Shown: positions 34,405-43,301 of the stretch, piece after piece
How the letters are laid out: every line of letters begins with the position of its first letter
Numbering within the stretch: the first letter of the stretch is position 1
From: Bog-366 sp963722555
GTDB taxonomy: Bacteria; Acidobacteriota; Terriglobia; UBA7540
Direction of reading: 5' to 3'
DNA length: 64,000 bases
NCBI GenBank assembly: GCA_963722555.1
Contig: CAVRNQ010000007.1
Span: 2,232,001-2,296,000 of the forward strand
The notes under the pieces: generated by a model
What the model saw: only the letters and a program-made list of their open reading frames with translations
The model's database searches: none
Told to the model about the DNA's origin: nothing
Position numbers and translations under genes: made by a program

Positions 34405-36789
34405 CTATTCGTGACGCAAGGCGACGAGGGGATCGACGCGTGCGGCCCGCCGGGCGGGAACATATCCGGCCAGGGCGGCCACTCCCAGAAGAAACAGCGC
34501 GGCCCCCGCGAACACGACGGGGTCTGTGGCGCTCACGCCGAAAAGCAGGGAGCGCAGGAGGCGGGTAAGAGCCAGGCCCCCCGCGATGCCCATTCCCACA
34601 CCCACACCCCCCAGCAGCACGGCCTGACCAACCACCATGCTTGTGATCCGCTTACGCTCGGCGCCCAGTGCCATACGGATGCCAATCTCGTGCGTACGGC
34701 AGGTCACGGAGTACGAGATGACGCCGTAGATCCCAACCGCCGCCAGCAGCAAGGCCAGCAGGGCGAAAGCGCCGAGCAGCACAACCGTGAACCGTTGTTC
34801 GCGGGTCGAATGCGCAATGCTTCCCGCCAGCGTGCCGACGTCGGAGACCGGCAACTCCTTGTCCAGCTCTCGCACGGCGGCGCGCAGAGTGGGCGCAAGG
34901 CGCAGCGGATCCAGGCTGGTTCGAACCACCAGAGCCATCGCGGCATCAGGGAGTTCCGCGTGTGGCTCATATGCTTCCATGTCCGGTTCTTCGGCCAGCG
35001 AGGTCTGGCGCATATCGGCAACCACGCCGACCACGGTCATCCAGTTCTTTTCGTCTCCGCCGAAACGTTTTCCGACCGGGTCCTGATTCGGCCAACACCG
35101 GCGCGCCATAGATTCGTTGATGATCGCGACCGGAGGCCCGGCGGGATCGTGCTCGTCGAAAAATCGTCCTTTGAGCAGTCGGACCTCGAGCGTCTGGAAG
35201 TACTTCGGATCAATGCGCCGGTGCATAACAATCGGTTTCTGGCCGGAGGGGGGCGGGGGCGCTCCCTCGATGATCACAGATTCGCCGCTTTTCGAGGAGC
35301 TGAACGGCAGGTGCGAGACCATGCTCGCCGATTTCACCCCCGGCAGCTTATCGAGCCGCTGGAGCAGCGCCCGATAGAAGTTGATCTGTTGCGCGGGCCG
35401 CCCGTAGGTTTCGCCGGGTAGAGTCAGATAGGCCGTTAGCACGCCGTCGGGGTTGAAGCCGGGATTCACCGCCTGCAGGCGCACCAGGCTACGGGCGGTC
35501 AGCGTGGCGCCGATGGCGAGCAGGAAAGCCAGGGCGACTTCCACGACGACCAGGCCCGCGCGCAAGTGGTTGCGCCGCACGCTTTCGCCACCCCGGCCGC
35601 CCTCCTGCAGGTTTTCGGCAAGACCGGTATGTGTGGCCGCCAGGGCGGGCGCCAAACCGAACAGCAGCGTGGTCAGCACGGCCGCGCCCAGTGTGAATCC
35701 CAGCACCGGCGCATCGAGGGAGACAGTCTCTTGAAACGGCAGGTAGCCGGAAGCTCCGGCCAGCGCTCGCACCGTGCCCCACGCTGCCAGCACCCCTAAA
35801 GCTGTGGCCATTAATCCCAATAGTCCGCTTTCGGTCAACAGTTGCCGGATTATACGGCCCGGACTTGCGCCCAACGTGCTGCGGATGGCGATCTCACGCT
35901 GCCGTGCTGCGGCCCGTGCCAGCAGCAGGTTGGCCACGTTCGCGCACGCGATGAGCAGCACCAGTCCCACGGCGACGGCCAACACCACGACGTTGGAACG
36001 GACGCCCCTCACCGCGTAGTCGTGCAGCGTCCAGAGGCGCGCGCCCCAGTCCCGGGGGTAATGGGCATCGTGGACCCAGCGACGGCACAGGCCATCGATC
36101 TCGGCCTGCGCGGTTGCCAGTGAAACCCCCGGCTTAAGACGAGCGTGTACACCCACCGAGGGCTCACCATCCACGCGTGCCGAACTGGCGGCGATGGGCG
36201 TGTAGACGTCTACCTCGGGCCCGTAGAAATCAAAACTCGCCGGGAGGATTCCCACCACCGTGTAGCTGTTCCGGTCAATGACGATGGGCTGACCCAGCAG
36301 CGTGCGGTCAGCGCCGAACCGGCGCATCCAAAGGCTGTGGCTCAGCATCACCACTCGAGCCGCGCCCGGCTTGTCTTCCTCGGGTGAGAATTCGCGGCCG
36401 AGCTCGGGCCGTGCGCCGATCAGCGAGAGGAACCCGGCATTCACGCGGCACATGAACAGGCGCTCCGGTGCCGTGACCGACGTCAGGTTTGCTGTAGCCG
36501 GTGTGTAGGCCGACATCGCATCGAACGACTTGCTCTGCGCGCGCCAGTATTCTGTGAAGGTGGCGTATTCCACGAAGGCCCCGTAAATATTCATGCTGGG
36601 GATCTGCGCATAGAGCGTCACCAGGCGGTTGGGGTCTTTGTAGGGCAGCGGGCGTAGAAGTACGGCGTTCACGACGCTGAACATGGCCGTGTTCGCACCA
36701 ATTCCGAGCGTCAAGGTGAGCACGACAATCGCCGTGACCCCTGGATTCCTCGCCATGGTCCGCAGTGCGTAGGAGACATCCTTGAACAT
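34405..36789 (-). CDS. ADOP-type MacB/FtsX permease
   Basis: This 794-residue inner-membrane protein has two MacB periplasmic-core plus FtsX modules: PGVTAIVVLTLTLGIGANTAMFSVVNAVLLRPLPY at the start, a first FtsX block (about 265-395), a second periplasmic domain, and a final FtsX block ending GYVPARRAARVDPLVALRHE. This is the acidobacterial duplicated permease (ADOP) form, which is often multi-copy. GAGGTGATTC precedes the ATG. No ATPase gene is adjacent, which is common for this group. Its cargo (peptide, antibiotic or lipoprotein) is unknown. Confidence 0.92.
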   Translation of the reverse strand: MFKDVSYALRTMARNPGVTAIVVLTLTLGIGANTAMFSVVNAVLLRPLPYKDPNRLVTLYAQIPSMNIYGAFVEYATFTEYWRAQSKSFDAMSAYTPATANLTSVTAPERLFMCRVNAGFLSLIGARPELGREFSPEEDKPGAARVVMLSHSLWMRRFGADRTLLGQPIVIDRNSYTVVGILPASFDFYGPEVDVYTPIAASSARVDGEPSVGVHARLKPGVSLATAQAEIDGLCRRWVHDAHYPRDWGARLWTLHDYAVRGVRSNVVVLAVAVGLVLLIACANVANLLLARAAARQREIAIRSTLGASPGRIIRQLLTESGLLGLMATALGVLAAWGTVRALAGASGYLPFQETVSLDAPVLGFTLGAAVLTTLLFGLAPALAATHTGLAENLQEGGRGGESVRRNHLRAGLVVVEVALAFLLAIGATLTARSLVRLQAVNPGFNPDGVLTAYLTLPGETYGRPAQQINFYRALLQRLDKLPGVKSASMVSHLPFSSSKSGESVIIEGAPPPPSGQKPIVMHRRIDPKYFQTLEVRLLKGRFFDEHDPAGPPVAIINESMARRCWPNQDPVGKRFGGDEKNWMTVVGVVADMRQTSLAEEPDMEAYEPHAELPDAAMALVVRTSLDPLRLAPTLRAAVRELDKELPVSDVGTLAGSIAHSTREQRFTVVLLGAFALLALLLAAVGIYGVISYSVTCRTHEIGIRMALGAERKRITSMVVGQAVLLGGVGVGMGIAGGLALTRLLRSLLFGVSATDPVVFAGAALFLLGVAALAGYVPARRAARVDPLVALRHE

Positions 36790-37125
36790 GAATCACCTCA
36801 GGCCCGTGGACTAAAACTTATTGACACCGCGAAGTCCGAAAAAGTTCCACCTTTAGCAGTGTGTTGAAGACTCGCTCCGTCTGTCATCCTGAGGAGGTCG
36901 CCGCGGCAACCAACGAAGAATCATGTAAATCCTTCAGTACTACAAAAGCAGATTCTTTTCGGAGTTTACCCTGAGCCAGCAGAGCGAGATCCTTCGCGCG
37001 GTGGCGGTCCGCGACTGCCGTCGTTGCCGCGTTTGTATCCACCCCTTCGCATGTGCGTCCAGGGAGTATAATATTGGTGCACAGGATTGGCCCACGATGG
37101 GGGTTGCTGGACTTAGGTTCCAACC
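36790..37125. repeat. Gap with TCATCCTGAG-type repeat and amrS promoter
   Basis: Between the divergent ADOP and radical SAM genes, 36856-37003 is a degraded dispersed repeat. It begins TTAGCAGTGTGTTGAAGAC with TGTCATCCTGAGGAG inside, and ends CCAGCAGAGCGAGATCCTTCGCG. After it comes TATAAT at 37067-37072, a good -10 box about 54 bp before the radical SAM start. No matching -35 hexamer stands out. Confidence 0.6.
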
Positions 37126-38247
37126 ATGGCTGCGCTCCAGGACATTCTCCACGCCAACGTTCGCGAGGGTGAGCTTTACGAAAAACTCGACGGCGGGTTT
37201 GTGCGCTGCTTTGCCTGCGGTCACTGCTGCCGCATTCCCGAAGGGCAACTGGGGATCTGCAAAGTCCGGTTCAACCAGGGAGGCAAACTGCAGGCGCCCT
37301 GGGGTTACGCGGCGGGCACGCAGTGCGACCCCATTGAAAAGAAGCCGTTCCATCACGCCTATCCGGGTGCGCTCGCCTATAGCTTCGGGATGCTGGGCTG
37401 CGACCTGCATTGCGGGTATTGCCAGAACTGGGTCACCTCACAAGCCCTGCGCGACCCACATGCCGTGGCAGCCCCGATGCACGCAACGCCCCAGGGAATT
37501 GTGCGCGACGCCGTCTTGCAAGGCGCGAAAGTATTGGTGAGCACCTACAACGAACCCCTGATCACCAGCGAGTGGGCGGTCGCCATTTTCAAGGAGGCAA
37601 AGGCAGCGGGACTCAGGACCGGCTTCGTCTCAAACGGCAACGGCACACCCCAGGTGCTCGAGTACCTGCGGCCTTGGGTCGATCTCTTCAAGGTGGATTT
37701 GAAGAGTTTTGACGACCGCCACTATCGGACACTGGGCGGGCGCCTCGAGCCGATCCTCGACACCATTCGCGCGCTTTACCAGATGGGATTGTGGGTGGAG
37801 ATTGTCACACTCTTGATTCCAGGGTTCAATGACTCCGGGGAAGAGCTCGCGGGGCTTACGGAATTTGTGGCGAGCGTTTCACCGGATATTCCCTGGCACA
37901 TCTCGGCGTTTCATAAAGACTACAAGATGACGGACCCTGAAAACACGCAACCGCGGGACCTCGAGCGCGCCGCGGCGATCGGCAAAGCCGCCGGCTTGCG
38001 GTTCATCTATGCGGGGAATCTGCCGGGGCAGGTGGGCGATCTTGAGAATACGCATTGCCCCCAGTGCCGCGCCTTACTGATCGAACGCTTTGGGTATCAC
38101 ATCCTGGATTATCGCTTGACGCCGAAAGGAACCTGCCCAAAGTGTGATACAGCGATTCCCGGCCGCTGGGCCGAAAAGTTCGAAGGCCAGATTACCGACC
38201 TTCCCTACCTGCCGCGCCAGCGGAGAGCACTAGGCAGTAGGCACTAG
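37126..38247 (+). CDS. amrS: AmmeMemoRadiSam-type radical SAM enzyme AmrS
   Basis: This is a 373-residue radical SAM protein. The [4Fe-4S] motif is Cys92, Cys96 and Cys99 (CDLHCGYC). An N-terminal cysteine cluster (CFACGHCC...GICKVR, residues 28-47) and a C-terminal rubredoxin-like pair (CPQC...CPKC, about 307-345) are typical of the AmrS family. In the AmmeMemoRadiSam set, AmrS is encoded with AMMECR1 and Memo proteins; neither is in this window. The chemistry of the system is not established. The last six residues (ALGSRH) are encoded by a heptamer repeat that overlaps the stop codon. Confidence 0.9.
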   Translation: MAALQDILHANVREGELYEKLDGGFVRCFACGHCCRIPEGQLGICKVRFNQGGKLQAPWGYAAGTQCDPIEKKPFHHAYPGALAYSFGMLGCDLHCGYCQNWVTSQALRDPHAVAAPMHATPQGIVRDAVLQGAKVLVSTYNEPLITSEWAVAIFKEAKAAGLRTGFVSNGNGTPQVLEYLRPWVDLFKVDLKSFDDRHYRTLGGRLEPILDTIRALYQMGLWVEIVTLLIPGFNDSGEELAGLTEFVASVSPDIPWHISAFHKDYKMTDPENTQPRDLERAAAIGKAAGLRFIYAGNLPGQVGDLENTHCPQCRALLIERFGYHILDYRLTPKGTCPKCDTAIPGRWAEKFEGQITDLPYLPRQRRALGSRH

Positions 38248-38395
38248 GCAGTAGGCAGCAACCCATCCCGGTGGTTGCCTTCTTCCCGAATCCTAAATCG
38301 CGGGTCGCAGTAGAGAGTCCACCCAGAAGGCATTCCACCTCAACTTCGGATGCTTTACTGTTTGCTGCCTACTGCTTACTGCCTAGTGCCTACTG
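38231..38395. repeat. TAGGCAG heptamer inverted repeat at a convergent junction
   Basis: Four heptamers (TAGGCAG, TAGGCAC, TAGGCAG, TAGGCAG) at 38231-38258 are answered by inverted copies (CTGCCTA, CTGCTTA, CTGCCTA, GTGCCTA) at 38365-38392. The arms could pair over nearly 30 bp with a 106-bp loop. The element lies between the convergent radical SAM and CPBP-like genes, so it may help terminate both transcripts. Confidence 0.8.
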
Positions 38396-38398
38396 TCC

Positions 38399-39103
38399 CT
38401 ACCGAATCCCGTAAAAGAAATACCCCGGGCCCACGCGCATGTGGTGGATGAGCGCATCCGGGGTAACGGCGGCGAGGAGTAGTCCACCCACAGCCTGCGC
38501 CAGGGCCAGGGGCCAGATGTTCCGATGGCGAGCAAAGACCTCGGCGAAGATGCACCCTGCGATCAAAGTGGCGATCATTAAGGGGAGATTGGGAAGGTGC
38601 GCGGCGCTGAACATGATTCCGACGAGCCCTGACCTTGCGTGCCGGCTGCGGACGATGAGCATCAGCCGATTGTGAAAATAGGATTGCGTCAGGTATTGCT
38701 GACACAGACACCAACTGCCGTAGCCCAGCATAGGACCGAGGATATGCCAGTGGGGGCGGAGTGGCACCAAGCTGTGGTGGGCAAATCCATAGAGAAGCAT
38801 CGGCAGGTAGAGGATGACCGACAGGGGCAGGACGATTTGTGCGCTGGCGCGCAGTTCGGTCCAGATCAGGCCGAGCCCGCGCAGGGTGTCATGATGGAGC
38901 ACATGGCTGACAAGGATCACTGCCCAGAGCAGCGTCCAGGCGTGAGGCCAGGCATATTGCCAGCGCCAGATGAAGGCAAGTATGCCGGCGTAAAGCAACG
39001 CGACTTCGAGGGCGGTGAAGATGGCCCGCGAGGCGTGCGGTGCGCCGGCGGCTGGAATCTCTCCCCCTGAGGTGACCTGACCCACGAAATCCCCACCGTC
39101 CAC
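38399..39103 (-). CDS. CPBP-like intramembrane protein, degenerate first motif
   Basis: This 234-residue protein has about seven helices. The C-terminal half resembles the CPBP (CAAX protease and bacteriocin-processing) family: motif 2 is MFSAAHLPNLPLMIATLIAGCIFAEVF, with the conserved His. Motif 1, usually EExxxR, is here QQYLTQSYFHNR, so the catalytic glutamates are replaced by glutamines. It is therefore unlikely to be an ordinary protease. The start is uncertain, as the N-terminal 25 residues are not hydrophobic and lack a clear ribosome site. Confidence 0.7.
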   Translation of the reverse strand: MDGGDFVGQVTSGGEIPAAGAPHASRAIFTALEVALLYAGILAFIWRWQYAWPHAWTLLWAVILVSHVLHHDTLRGLGLIWTELRASAQIVLPLSVILYLPMLLYGFAHHSLVPLRPHWHILGPMLGYGSWCLCQQYLTQSYFHNRLMLIVRSRHARSGLVGIMFSAAHLPNLPLMIATLIAGCIFAEVFARHRNIWPLALAQAVGGLLLAAVTPDALIHHMRVGPGYFFYGIR

Positions 39104-39210
39104 TTTACTTCTGGAAGAACGATGCCACAGCCTTACCTGCGAGTGCTGACCGGCGGGCCGGGTTCTTCAGCAGCCCGCAAGATTTCCCTGACCGTATTGA
39201 TGACTTTCCC

Positions 39211-40116
39211 TCAATGATGCGCACTGGAGCAGTAAGACCACTCGCTGGCCCAAGTGGCAACCCGGAACCAATATCTCGACCACATGATCGCCTGCTGGCC
39301 GAAGAAAAGCAGCGCCAGCACCAGCGGTTCGCGCAGGTGCGACCATCCGGCGCTGCCGAGCGATGCATTGATGAAGCTCCAGGGCACTACCAGGCGGTAG
39401 ATTCCGAGCAGCGCTATGCCGAGAAGGGAAGGGACCGCATAAACCGCGAGGGCTTTCCGCAGGCGGCGGAGCGAGAAACCGAGCGAGGAAAGGAACGCGA
39501 CAATGGCGCTGGATTCTTCCTCCAACACCAGCGTGACGCGTGCGTAGTCGATCACCAAATTGACGAAGATGACTCCCGCGAGAGTTGCCAGGCTGACCGC
39601 GAGGTTGATCCAGAAGACCGGCCGGTCATCCAGAGCCGCGACAGTCCACAGGCGAGTGAGTCGGCCGAGCCCCTGGTGCAGAGCCAGGAAGACCAGCCAG
39701 TAGCAGAACAGACCGATGAGCATCAGCCGAACCATGCGCCAGGCGTAGCGTCGGGCATCCCGGAAGAAGGCGAACGGCCCCTGGGGCAGGTCTGGCTCCC
39801 GGAAATGCGCCAGCACGCCGCCCACCAGAAGGGCATTGACCAGAATCGAAAGCAGGCCGAGGTTCGCGATGGTGGCCGCGTAGTTGTCCCACGCGCCCGG
39901 TCGAGCCATTGTGAAATCCGTGAACCAATCGGTGGAGAATCCGCGCAGCAATTCCTGGGTCATCAAGCTGTGCCCGGTGAAATCGAGGATGCCGCGGTAA
40001 ATGGGCAATGCCGCCAGAGCCGCCAGCCCCAAGTTCGCGAGGAACAGAACCCAGATGCCGGTGCCGGCGCGGCGCGTCACGCTGAATCCCTGTCTGATGG
40101 CTGATCCGACTGTCAT
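39211..40116 (-). CDS. Multi-helix membrane protein of unknown function
   Basis: This 301-residue protein has about six hydrophobic segments (21-42, 84-105, 128-148, 165-188, 215-240, 258-280). It begins MTVGSAIRQGFSVTRRAGTGIWVLFLANLGLAAL and GAGAGGAAAG precedes the ATG. The pattern is that of acidobacterial proteins with no named domain; a loose similarity to glycerophosphoryl-diester-phosphodiesterase membrane domains is possible. It ends 107 bp before the CPBP-like gene and follows the M1 peptidase by 48 bp on the same strand, so all three may be one transcript. Confidence 0.7.
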   Translation of the reverse strand: MTVGSAIRQGFSVTRRAGTGIWVLFLANLGLAALAALPIYRGILDFTGHSLMTQELLRGFSTDWFTDFTMARPGAWDNYAATIANLGLLSILVNALLVGGVLAHFREPDLPQGPFAFFRDARRYAWRMVRLMLIGLFCYWLVFLALHQGLGRLTRLWTVAALDDRPVFWINLAVSLATLAGVIFVNLVIDYARVTLVLEEESSAIVAFLSSLGFSLRRLRKALAVYAVPSLLGIALLGIYRLVVPWSFINASLGSAGWSHLREPLVLALLFFGQQAIMWSRYWFRVATWASEWSYCSSAHH

Positions 40117-40164
40117 CTTTCCTCTCCCTTTAAGCGCAATGAGGTATTCCTTCCACCGACCCGG

Positions 40165-42351
40165 TCAACTGAAAAAGCCGGCAGCAAAGAACAGGTTCTC
40201 AAGCCAGAAAATCCAGCGCACGTACCATTTGGCGGCAGCGCGATTGTCTTCTTTTTCGGTGCGGCTGTTGTTGGTGAAGTTGGCTTCCAGCGCCAGCTTG
40301 CGCGCCGGATCGACCTCGGCGGAAACCACCTTCGTCGGTTTCAGGTAGGTGTATCGCACCCAGCGATATTGGCCGTTCCACTGTTCCCGTAAGGTTTCAC
40401 CATTCTCGAAGCGCACCAGAACATCCACGGGGGCCGGAGTTTCTCCCAGCCTGCGCACCGTGACGGTCGAGTAATACTGCTTTTTCGCATCTTTCGCGGC
40501 GCCCTTCCGGGATTCCTTTTCCGAGAAGGTTTGCTTTTTCCCGGCGACATCGTACACACCGAGCTTTCCTTCCACGAGCTCACTCTTCACGAGATCAATC
40601 GTGTAGTCTGCGACATTGGAACTATGGAAGAATTCCTGGAAGAACCAATTCATATTCTGACCCGAGACTTCGTTTACTGCCGTGATGAAATCCTCGAGGC
40701 AGGGGTGCCGGTAGCGCCAGCGCTGGTGATAGGCGCGCATCACGCGGGCCATGGTTTGTTCGCCCAGGTAGCTTTCGAGAGTGCGGAGCGTCAGCCCCAC
40801 GCGTGCATACGAATTAATCCCATAGCTGGCCCCGTTCAAGTATTCCCACCCGAAGCGCGCCAAGTCGTCGCTCTTGGCGTTTTCGAGATACCACCCGCGG
40901 CTGGCGGTGCGTTCTGGAGTTTGCACGCAAGAGAAGTACGGCCCGATCGGGATCGACGGTACACCCGCGAAGGGAAAAGCCGGCAACGGGATCTCCAACC
41001 AGGCGAAGGCGGGAATCGGCACACCCAGGACTCGCTCGTAGGAGCATTCTGCGCCATAGGCAGTCTCCAGGACTTTGCCGGTCGAGTAGGTGTTGAATCC
41101 CTCGTCCAGGAAGGCCTCTTCGAATTCGTTGTTGCCCACCAATCCGTACCAGAACTGGTGGCCGAACTCATGCACGGTCACGCCTTCCGGACTGAAGGAA
41201 TGCTCGCCAGGCCAGAAGCTGGTGCCGACCGTGATGAAGGTTGGGTACTCCATGCAGCACGTTTCGGAATTCCGGGGCGTGTCCACGACCGTGAGCGTGT
41301 CGTAGGGATACTGCCCATACCAGAGGCCAAAGTACTTCAAACCGGCAAAAATCGAGCGGAAGTAGCGGTCCGTGATGTTCACGTGGCCCGGCCGCACGAG
41401 CAACGTAACGCTAACGTCGCGCAGCGCCTCCTGCTCGGGGAGGACATTCACGAAGCCCGCCCATTTGTGGATTTCCTCGCCGCTGACCTCTTTGCGCCAA
41501 TCGAAGGTGCGCGTGACCTTCACGAAGCGCGGACAGGCCGTCCAGGCAAAATCGTGCACGTCCTCTTGATATTGGTGATAGGTCGTGGTGCCGTCGGAAT
41601 TGCGCTGCTCGCTTAGGCGGAATCCCGTCGCGCCGACCACGTAGTTGGAGGGAGCCGTGAGTTCAACGTCATACACACCGTAGTCGGCGTAGAACTCCGT
41701 GTTGGCATGATACTGGTGGCAATTCCATCCACCCTCTTTGCGCCCGCGCTCGCCGGCGCCTTCGTAAACGCCGATCTTGGGGAACCACTGGGCCAGCAGA
41801 AAGTAGTCGCCCTCGTAGCCGTTGCGCGCCACCGACCGGGGTAACTGGGCGGTGAAATCCACGGCCAGTTCGATCGTGCCGTGCGGCGGGATGGGCTGCG
41901 GCAGCGCGACCCTCAGGACGGATTGGTCCGCGTCGTTGTCGTCATCGGGATGGACGAAGGTCACGCCTGGGGTGAGGTCGGCGCCACCTACAATCTGGAG
42001 TTTGTCCACGTCCACCCAGCCCCACTTGCCTTCCTCGGAGCCCCGCTCCCGCGGCTGCGGGTCCCGGCGCCGGCGGCGTCCGAATTCCTCGCGGGAGAAG
42101 CTGCTGTCCATGTTCTTGAAGGCGTTCAAATACATGTGAAAGCGGAGGTCGGGGATGGTGTCGCCGGTGTGGTTCCACCAGGTGAGCGTGTAGTGTCCGG
42201 TGACCTTTTTGGCCACGGGATCGAGCCTGGCCTGCATCTGGTAACGAACAATGGGATGCTCGATATGGGATTTGTAAGTTTGGGCGCTGGCGCTGGCGGC
42301 GGCCAAGACGAGGGCAGTCAGCAACCCGAGACGGAGAACGGTTTTCATCAT
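40165..42351 (-). CDS. Exported M1-family metallopeptidase
   Basis: The protein is 728 residues starting at ATG 42351 (ATG 42348 is equally possible). It has a signal peptide (MKTVLRLGLLTALVLAAASASAQ). Gluzincin zinc site: HEFGH, with the third ligand Glu 18 residues later in NNEFEEAFLDEG. The region ahead (ETCCMEYPTFITVG) takes the place of the GAMEN exopeptidase loop and contains MEYP, as in many bacterial M1-like proteins. It would act as a periplasmic or secreted aminopeptidase. It lies upstream of the six-helix protein on the same strand. Confidence 0.9.
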   Translation of the reverse strand: MMKTVLRLGLLTALVLAAASASAQTYKSHIEHPIVRYQMQARLDPVAKKVTGHYTLTWWNHTGDTIPDLRFHMYLNAFKNMDSSFSREEFGRRRRRDPQPRERGSEEGKWGWVDVDKLQIVGGADLTPGVTFVHPDDDNDADQSVLRVALPQPIPPHGTIELAVDFTAQLPRSVARNGYEGDYFLLAQWFPKIGVYEGAGERGRKEGGWNCHQYHANTEFYADYGVYDVELTAPSNYVVGATGFRLSEQRNSDGTTTYHQYQEDVHDFAWTACPRFVKVTRTFDWRKEVSGEEIHKWAGFVNVLPEQEALRDVSVTLLVRPGHVNITDRYFRSIFAGLKYFGLWYGQYPYDTLTVVDTPRNSETCCMEYPTFITVGTSFWPGEHSFSPEGVTVHEFGHQFWYGLVGNNEFEEAFLDEGFNTYSTGKVLETAYGAECSYERVLGVPIPAFAWLEIPLPAFPFAGVPSIPIGPYFSCVQTPERTASRGWYLENAKSDDLARFGWEYLNGASYGINSYARVGLTLRTLESYLGEQTMARVMRAYHQRWRYRHPCLEDFITAVNEVSGQNMNWFFQEFFHSSNVADYTIDLVKSELVEGKLGVYDVAGKKQTFSEKESRKGAAKDAKKQYYSTVTVRRLGETPAPVDVLVRFENGETLREQWNGQYRWVRYTYLKPTKVVSAEVDPARKLALEANFTNNSRTEKEDNRAAAKWYVRWIFWLENLFFAAGFFS

Positions 42352-42519
42352 CCCCCCCAGGCGAATCGAATAGGAAGTGGCTAAGAACATCAAAGCTCCT
42401 GCACCGCGGGGTCGATTAATGCGCGGCATTCTATCAAATCGCCAGAAGCAAGGAGCGGTCAATTTGCGCGGGGAGCCCTTGGCATGAAAGCTCCCCACGG
42501 TTCTGGAGTCGGCGATCGG

Positions 42520-42828
42520 CTATTGCGCCGGAGGTCCGGAGACATACGGCCGCGACGAATCATGCGGCTCCGGAGTCGCCCCCCGAAAGGGGAAAATGTA
42601 CCGGCATGTAAAGTAAAGTGCCAGGGCCAGCGCGATTCCCACAAACTCCAGCATAGCCATGCGCAGGAGCCGGCTCGCGGGCAGGCCCAGGTGCGCGCGA
42701 ATCCAGATCCATAAACAATTGTCGTAGGTGTAGGGGCCCACCGTGCAGTCGCGCGTCGCCAGTTGGGCCGCGTAAAGCGCCAGACCGACGATGGCAATTC
42801 CCAGGCTGATGCGAACGGCTTTCTGCAT
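42520..42828 (-). CDS. Small two-helix membrane protein
   Basis: This 102-residue protein, starting MQKAVRISLGIAIVGLALYAAQ, has hydrophobic helices at about 7-23 and 58-80. GGAGACCT precedes the ATG, which I prefer over the frame reaching 43032 because that extension is repeat-like. The sequence between the helices (CTVGPYTYDNCLWIWIRAHLG) has two cysteines that could be periplasmic. No family is recognised. Confidence 0.6.
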   Translation of the reverse strand: MQKAVRISLGIAIVGLALYAAQLATRDCTVGPYTYDNCLWIWIRAHLGLPASRLLRMAMLEFVGIALALALYFTCRYIFPFRGATPEPHDSSRPYVSGPPAQ

Positions 42829-43301
42829 AGGTCTCCAGGCCACGGCGCAGCCCACCGCTTGTCCCGTATTCAATCTGTAAGCGGCGCGCAGGAATTGTAC
42901 TCGTCCGCTGGTCAGGAGGGAAGGAGAAGATGGCAGCGCAGCAGAGCCGCAAATGAAAGTCAAAACGCCAAGCGCAAAACTCAAAGTCGGGTGTGCATTG
43001 CGGGGGAGCCACAGAAGAAAATCAAAAGGCAAAGGGCAAATGGCAAAATGCGGAGGTTCTTCGCTTCGCTCTCCAGAAAGTGGACGCGCAAGTCATTTCG
43101 ATTCACCATCGCTGGCACTGTCATCCTGAGTCCCGGTTCTTTCGGGACGAAGGATCTGCATTTGTCTTTGTTACTGAAAACCCATGCAGATCCTTCGCTG
43201 CTGCTCAGGATGACAGCTTGGGTGATGGGTTCTCCTCATCGAGTTTCTGCCCATCATGGGCAGCCGATAGGCTCTCAATGCTCAGGATGACAGCGAAGGG
43301 C
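42829..43301. repeat. Gap with inverted TCATCCTGAG repeat
   Basis: This 473-bp gap contains a palindromic element (43118-43216) with outer arms CTGTCATCCTGAG and CTCAGGATGACAG. Its inner arms AAGGATCTGCAT and ATGCAGATCCTT enclose a short loop. Two further half-units (CTCAGGATGACAGCGAAGGG and a variant) lie at 43279-43310, against the end of the next gene. No gene is recognised here. Confidence 0.65.
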
